This document shows, piece by piece, positions 12,334-15,309 of a stretch of DNA of 15,309 nt (its first letter is position 1; every line of letters begins with the position of its first letter). The DNA lies in contig CAJUIP010000056.1 of NCBI GenBank assembly GCA_910586315.1, positions 1-15,309 of the forward strand, in the 5' to 3' direction. This DNA is from an uncultured Lachnospiraceae bacterium. GTDB taxonomy: Bacteria > Bacillota > Clostridia > Lachnospirales > Lachnospiraceae. Under the pieces are notes generated by a model. The model saw only the letters and a list, made by a program, of their open reading frames with translations, made no database searches and was not told where the DNA came from. A program made the translations under genes and the position numbers.

Positions 12334-14919
12334 CTATTTTGCCATTGCCTTAAGCTGCCCATCCACAACATCAATCCAAATAGTGTCGCCCGTATGCACC
12401 CCATCGGAAAGAATCAGCTTCGCCGCAAGGGTCTCCACGTGTTTTTGCAGGTAGCGCTTCAAAGGTCTTGCGCCGTACACCGGGTCATATCCGTTCTCCA
12501 CGATAAACTGTTTTGCGGAATCGGAAAGGGCGATGGAAAGCTCCCTGTCTGCCAGACGTCTGTTGACATCCGCCAGAAGAAGACTGACAATTCCTCCGAT
12601 GTTTTCCCTGGTTAACGGCTTAAACAGAATGGTTTCATCCAGCCTGTTTAAAAATTCTGGACGGAAATGGGCCCTTAAATCATCCATAACCATCTGCTCC
12701 GCCTCCGGCTTAATTCTTCCAGCATCATCAATTCCCTCCAGAAGATACTGGGAGCCGATGTTGGAAGTCAGGATGATAATCGTATTTTTGAAATCCACGG
12801 TTTTTCCCATGGAATCCGTAATACGTCCGTCGTCCAGCACCTGGAGCAAAACATTAAACACATCCGGATGGGCCTTTTCCACTTCGTCAAAGAGAACCAC
12901 ACAGTATGGTTTCCTTCTCACAGCCTCCGTGAGCTGTCCGCCCTCATCATATCCCACATATCCTGGAGGCGCTCCGATCAGACGGGATACGGAATGTTTC
13001 TCCATATACTCGCTCATATCAATACGCACCATATTGTTCTCATCATCAAACAGATTTTCCGCCAGCGCCTTGGCAAGCTCTGTCTTTCCGACGCCGGTCG
13101 GCCCCAGAAACAGGAAGGAGCCGATGGGCTTTGTCGGATCTTTGATTCCGGCTTTGGAACGGATAATCGCCTCCGTCACCTTCTCCACACCCTCGTTCTG
13201 TCCGACCACGCGCTTATGGAGCTGCTCATCCAGATGGAGGGTCTTATTCCTCTCGCTTTCCGTCAGCTTCGCTACGGGGATTCCTGTCCACCTGGAAATG
13301 ATTCTTGCGATTTCATCCTCGGTGACGCTTTCATGCACCAGGCTTAAATCCTGGTTTTTCACGCGTTCTTCCTCCTCGCGGAGTTCCTTTTCAAGCTGCG
13401 GCAGCTTCCCGTACTGCAGCTCCGCTGCCTTATTTAAGTCATACTTCTGCTGGGCATCCTGAATCTGGCGGTGCAGGCTCTCAATCTCTTCCCGGAGACT
13501 GGAAAGCTTATCCACAGACGCTTTCTCGTTTTCCCACTGGGCTTTCTGGGACGCAAAGGTATCATGGAGCTCTGCCAGCTCCTTCTGTAAATCAGAAAGC
13601 CTCTCCTGGCTCAGATGGTCAGTTTCCTTCTTAAGCGCCGCTTCCTCAATTTCCAGCTGCATAATCTTTCTGGAGAGCTCATCCAGCTCTGTCGGCATGG
13701 AATCCAGCTCTGTTTTTATCATGGCGCAGGCCTCATCCACCAGATCAATGGCCTTATCCGGAAGAAAACGGTCACTGATATAACGGTTGGAAAGCACCGC
13801 GGCCGACACCAGGGCGGAGTCCGTGATCTTGACGCCATGGTAAACCTCATAGCGGTCTTTCAAGCCGCGGAGAATGGAGATGGTATCCTCCACTGTGGGT
13901 TCGTCCACATGAACCGGCTGGAACCGGCGTTCCAGAGCCGGGTCCTTTTCGATATACTTCCGGTATTCATCCAGGGTCGTCGCGCCGATACAGTGAAGCT
14001 CGCCGCGGGCAAGCATTGGCTTTAGCATATTTCCGGCATCCATGGAGCCCTCGGTTTTTCCTGCTCCCACAATGGTGTGAAGCTCATCAATGAACAGGAT
14101 AATCTGTCCCTCGCTCTTCTTTACCTCTTCCAGGACGGCCTTTAACCGCTCCTCAAATTCGCCCCGGTATTTAGCTCCTGCCACAAGAGCTCCCATATCC
14201 AGAGAGAATAATTTCTTATCCTTTAAGCCCTCCGGCACATCGCCGCGGACAATTCTCTGAGCCAGGCCCTCCACCACGGCGGTTTTTCCGACGCCGGGTT
14301 CTCCGATTAAAACCGGGTTATTCTTTGTTTTTCTCGAGAGAATCCGGATAACATTCCTAATTTCCGAATCACGGCCGATTACCGGGTCCAGCTTCTGATC
14401 CCTGGCCCGCTCCACTAAGTCCGCCCCGTACTTATTCAGGGTATCATACGTGGCTTCCGGGTTATCACTGACTACACGCTGGTTTCCGCGCACCGTGGAC
14501 AGCGCCTGTAAAAACTTGTTTCTGTCAATTCCATACAGCCGGAAAAGCTCCTTCACCCCGCGGTTGGGTTCCTTCAAAAGGCACAGGAAAAGATGCTCAA
14601 CAGAAACATATTCGTCTCCCATGGCCTTCGCTTCGTCCTCGGCGCTTATTAAAACTTTATTCAGGTCGTTGGTCAGGTACACCTGGCCGCCCCCGGATAC
14701 CTTCGGCAGCTTATTTACAGCCTGTTCCGCCTCATTTAAAAACTGCTCGCCGGATATTCCCATCTTTGTGACAAGCTTCATAATCAGGCTGTCCTCCAGC
14801 CTCAGAAGACTTACAAGAAGGTGCTCCTGGTCAATTTGCTGATTTCCATATTCATAAGCTAACTTTTCACATCCCTGTACGGCTTCCACCGACTTCTGTG
14901 TAAATTTGCTGATATTCAT
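12334..14919 (-). CDS. clpB: ATP-dependent disaggregase ClpB
   Basis: Hexameric AAA+ chaperone that pulls polypeptides out of aggregates together with DnaK. The product has 861 residues. In order: N-terminal double Clp repeat (about 3-145); first AAA module with Walker A GEPGVGKT (about 206-213) and Walker B IILFIDELHTIVG; a coiled-coil middle domain (about 405-525), which distinguishes ClpB from ClpC/ClpA; second AAA module with Walker A GPTGVGKT (about 606-613), pore loop GYVGYDEGG and Walker B VVLFDEVEKAHP; and C-terminal YGARPLKRYLQ. I chose ATG at 14917-14919, seven bases after GAGGAGG; a TTG two codons upstream would sit almost on the ribosome site. It is monocistronic, with CIRCE control upstream and a strong terminator downstream. 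No truncation or missing motif. Confidence 0.98.
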   Translation of the reverse strand: MNISKFTQKSVEAVQGCEKLAYEYGNQQIDQEHLLVSLLRLEDSLIMKLVTKMGISGEQFLNEAEQAVNKLPKVSGGGQVYLTNDLNKVLISAEDEAKAMGDEYVSVEHLFLCLLKEPNRGVKELFRLYGIDRNKFLQALSTVRGNQRVVSDNPEATYDTLNKYGADLVERARDQKLDPVIGRDSEIRNVIRILSRKTKNNPVLIGEPGVGKTAVVEGLAQRIVRGDVPEGLKDKKLFSLDMGALVAGAKYRGEFEERLKAVLEEVKKSEGQIILFIDELHTIVGAGKTEGSMDAGNMLKPMLARGELHCIGATTLDEYRKYIEKDPALERRFQPVHVDEPTVEDTISILRGLKDRYEVYHGVKITDSALVSAAVLSNRYISDRFLPDKAIDLVDEACAMIKTELDSMPTELDELSRKIMQLEIEEAALKKETDHLSQERLSDLQKELAELHDTFASQKAQWENEKASVDKLSSLREEIESLHRQIQDAQQKYDLNKAAELQYGKLPQLEKELREEEERVKNQDLSLVHESVTEDEIARIISRWTGIPVAKLTESERNKTLHLDEQLHKRVVGQNEGVEKVTEAIIRSKAGIKDPTKPIGSFLFLGPTGVGKTELAKALAENLFDDENNMVRIDMSEYMEKHSVSRLIGAPPGYVGYDEGGQLTEAVRRKPYCVVLFDEVEKAHPDVFNVLLQVLDDGRITDSMGKTVDFKNTIIILTSNIGSQYLLEGIDDAGRIKPEAEQMVMDDLRAHFRPEFLNRLDETILFKPLTRENIGGIVSLLLADVNRRLADRELSIALSDSAKQFIVENGYDPVYGARPLKRYLQKHVETLAAKLILSDGVHTGDTIWIDVVDGQLKAMAK

Positions 14920-14963
14920 ATTCAAGCCTCCTCAGTTCATATGTGTCAACTTGTTATACATGG

Positions 14964-14992
14964 AATATAGCATGTATTGTTAGCACTGTCAA
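14964..14992 (-). promoter_or_regulatory. Sigma-A promoter of clpB
   Basis: On the minus strand a perfect TTGACA (14987-14992), 17 bases, TATATT (14964-14969). Start near 14957, giving a leader of about 38 bases. The -35 box lies inside the CIRCE operator. Confidence 0.85.
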
Positions 14993-15006
14993 GTGCTGAG
15001 TGCTAA
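14980..15006. promoter_or_regulatory. CIRCE operator (HrcA site) of clpB
   Basis: TTAGCACTG, nine bases, GAGTGCTAA: the classical CIRCE inverted repeat with only the last base of the left arm off consensus (TTAGCACTC). HrcA bound here would cover the -35 box and block transcription until heat stress. The spacer contains another AGTGCT, so right half-sites occur in tandem, seven bases apart. Confidence 0.92.
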
Positions 15007-15050
15007 AATTGTGTGAAAATTTTATGAAGTACCGATTTTGTGCGGTTTCT

Positions 15051-15120
15051 AATGGGTATCTATTTTTATTTTACCCATTTTGACATACGATTGACATATT
15101 TTTTTCTTCTGTCATACGAA
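15051..15120. repeat. Inverted repeat and TATGWCA repeats near the recombinase gene
   Basis: AATGGGTA (15051-15058) and TACCCATT (15072-15079) form an eight-base inverted repeat. Next to it, reading the minus strand, TATGTCA occurs twice and TATGACA once within 15082-15117. Such clustered short repeats beside an integrase gene resemble arm-type integrase sites and an element end; this is an inference. Confidence 0.4.
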
Positions 15121-15147
15121 AACCACCGCCGATATTGCCGACGGTGG
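15119..15147 (-). terminator. Terminator of the tyrosine recombinase gene
   Basis: On the minus strand CCACCGTCG pairs with CGGCGGTGG (one T-G wobble) and TTTTCG follows. It begins nine bases after the recombinase stop codon. Confidence 0.8.
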
Positions 15148-15155
15148 ATTCCTGC

Positions 15156-15309
15156 TTAAAAATTGATTACATTGTCGATTCTCTGCACTTCCTTTTCTGT
15201 TCTCTCAAAACTGCTGTGATTGTATACATTCATTGTAATACTTGCGTCAGAATGCCCCATGACGTTCTGCAGTGCCTTGATATCCATTCCTGCGGATGCA
15301 AGCAAGGTA
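15156..15309 (-). CDS. Tyrosine recombinase / integrase, C-terminal fragment (runs off the window)
   Basis: The 51 visible C-terminal residues are TLLASAGMDIKALQNVMGHS, then DASITMNVYNHSSFERTEKE and a short tail ending in NVINF. The M-G-H-S block carries the conserved His, and the Tyr of NVYNH is the expected nucleophile that attacks DNA in site-specific recombination. The HxxR box lies just outside. The pattern is closest to integrases of Tn916-type elements and temperate phages of Firmicutes. The stop is at 15156-15158 and a terminator follows at once. Because integrase genes usually sit at one end of their element, an integrated element likely extends rightward. The visible part is cut only by the window edge. 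Confidence 0.9.
   Translation of the reverse strand, partial: TLLASAGMDIKALQNVMGHSDASITMNVYNHSSFERTEKEVQRIDNVINF

Overview
The window looks like a chromosomal segment of a spore-forming, low-to-mid GC Firmicute. I infer a Lachnospiraceae / Clostridium cluster XIVa type genome. The reasons are strong AGGAGG ribosome sites, sigma-A promoters, a CIRCE-controlled clpB, a spore-type LysM+GH18 enzyme, and short structured intergenic repeats of the kind common in that family. No 16S or marker gene is present, so the assignment is an inference.

Layout. 1-580: non-coding and repeat DNA around a previously hidden 35-codon membrane-peptide gene (277-384, minus) that has its own promoter, Shine-Dalgarno site and terminator. 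581-2284 (minus): methionine aminopeptidase with an N-terminal SEC-C zinc motif, then YaaA upstream of it. 2285-3577: pyrrolidone-carboxylate peptidase (plus), whose promoter faces the yaaA promoter, and a convergent VOC-family protein (minus) sharing a bidirectional terminator with pcp. 3830-4969 (minus): LysM-GH18 spore-type glycosidase. 5236-5700 (minus): small two-TM DUF3592-like protein. 5737-6078: cluster of palindromic repeats. 6207-7586 (plus): IS1634-like, transposase-derived protein with its own promoter and no visible insertion-sequence ends.

7618-11944 (minus) is a five-gene catabolic cluster, transcribed right to left: a YjiH-like and a YjiG-like nucleoside-recognition (gate) membrane protein, a DUF5058-like membrane protein, an unfamiliar seven-segment membrane protein, and an AbgB/M20 amidohydrolase. 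A good sigma-A promoter with two palindromes (candidate operators) precedes it. The likely logic is four membrane proteins for uptake or handling of an amide or dipeptide-like substrate and one cytoplasmic hydrolase that cleaves it. The substrate is not visible from sequence.

12334-14919 (minus) is full-length ClpB, with a CIRCE operator over its -35 box and a strong terminator. The window ends inside the C-terminus of a tyrosine recombinase (minus), so an integrative element probably begins within about 150 bases upstream of the clpB promoter.

A dispersed repeat family is threaded through the gaps. It is marked by five copies of the 10-mer GTWACYGYTC, a 23-nt shared block at two places, a 76-nt repeat in two copies, and GC-rich hairpins. 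One copy lies in the yaaA-map gap and creates a spurious N-terminal extension of map.
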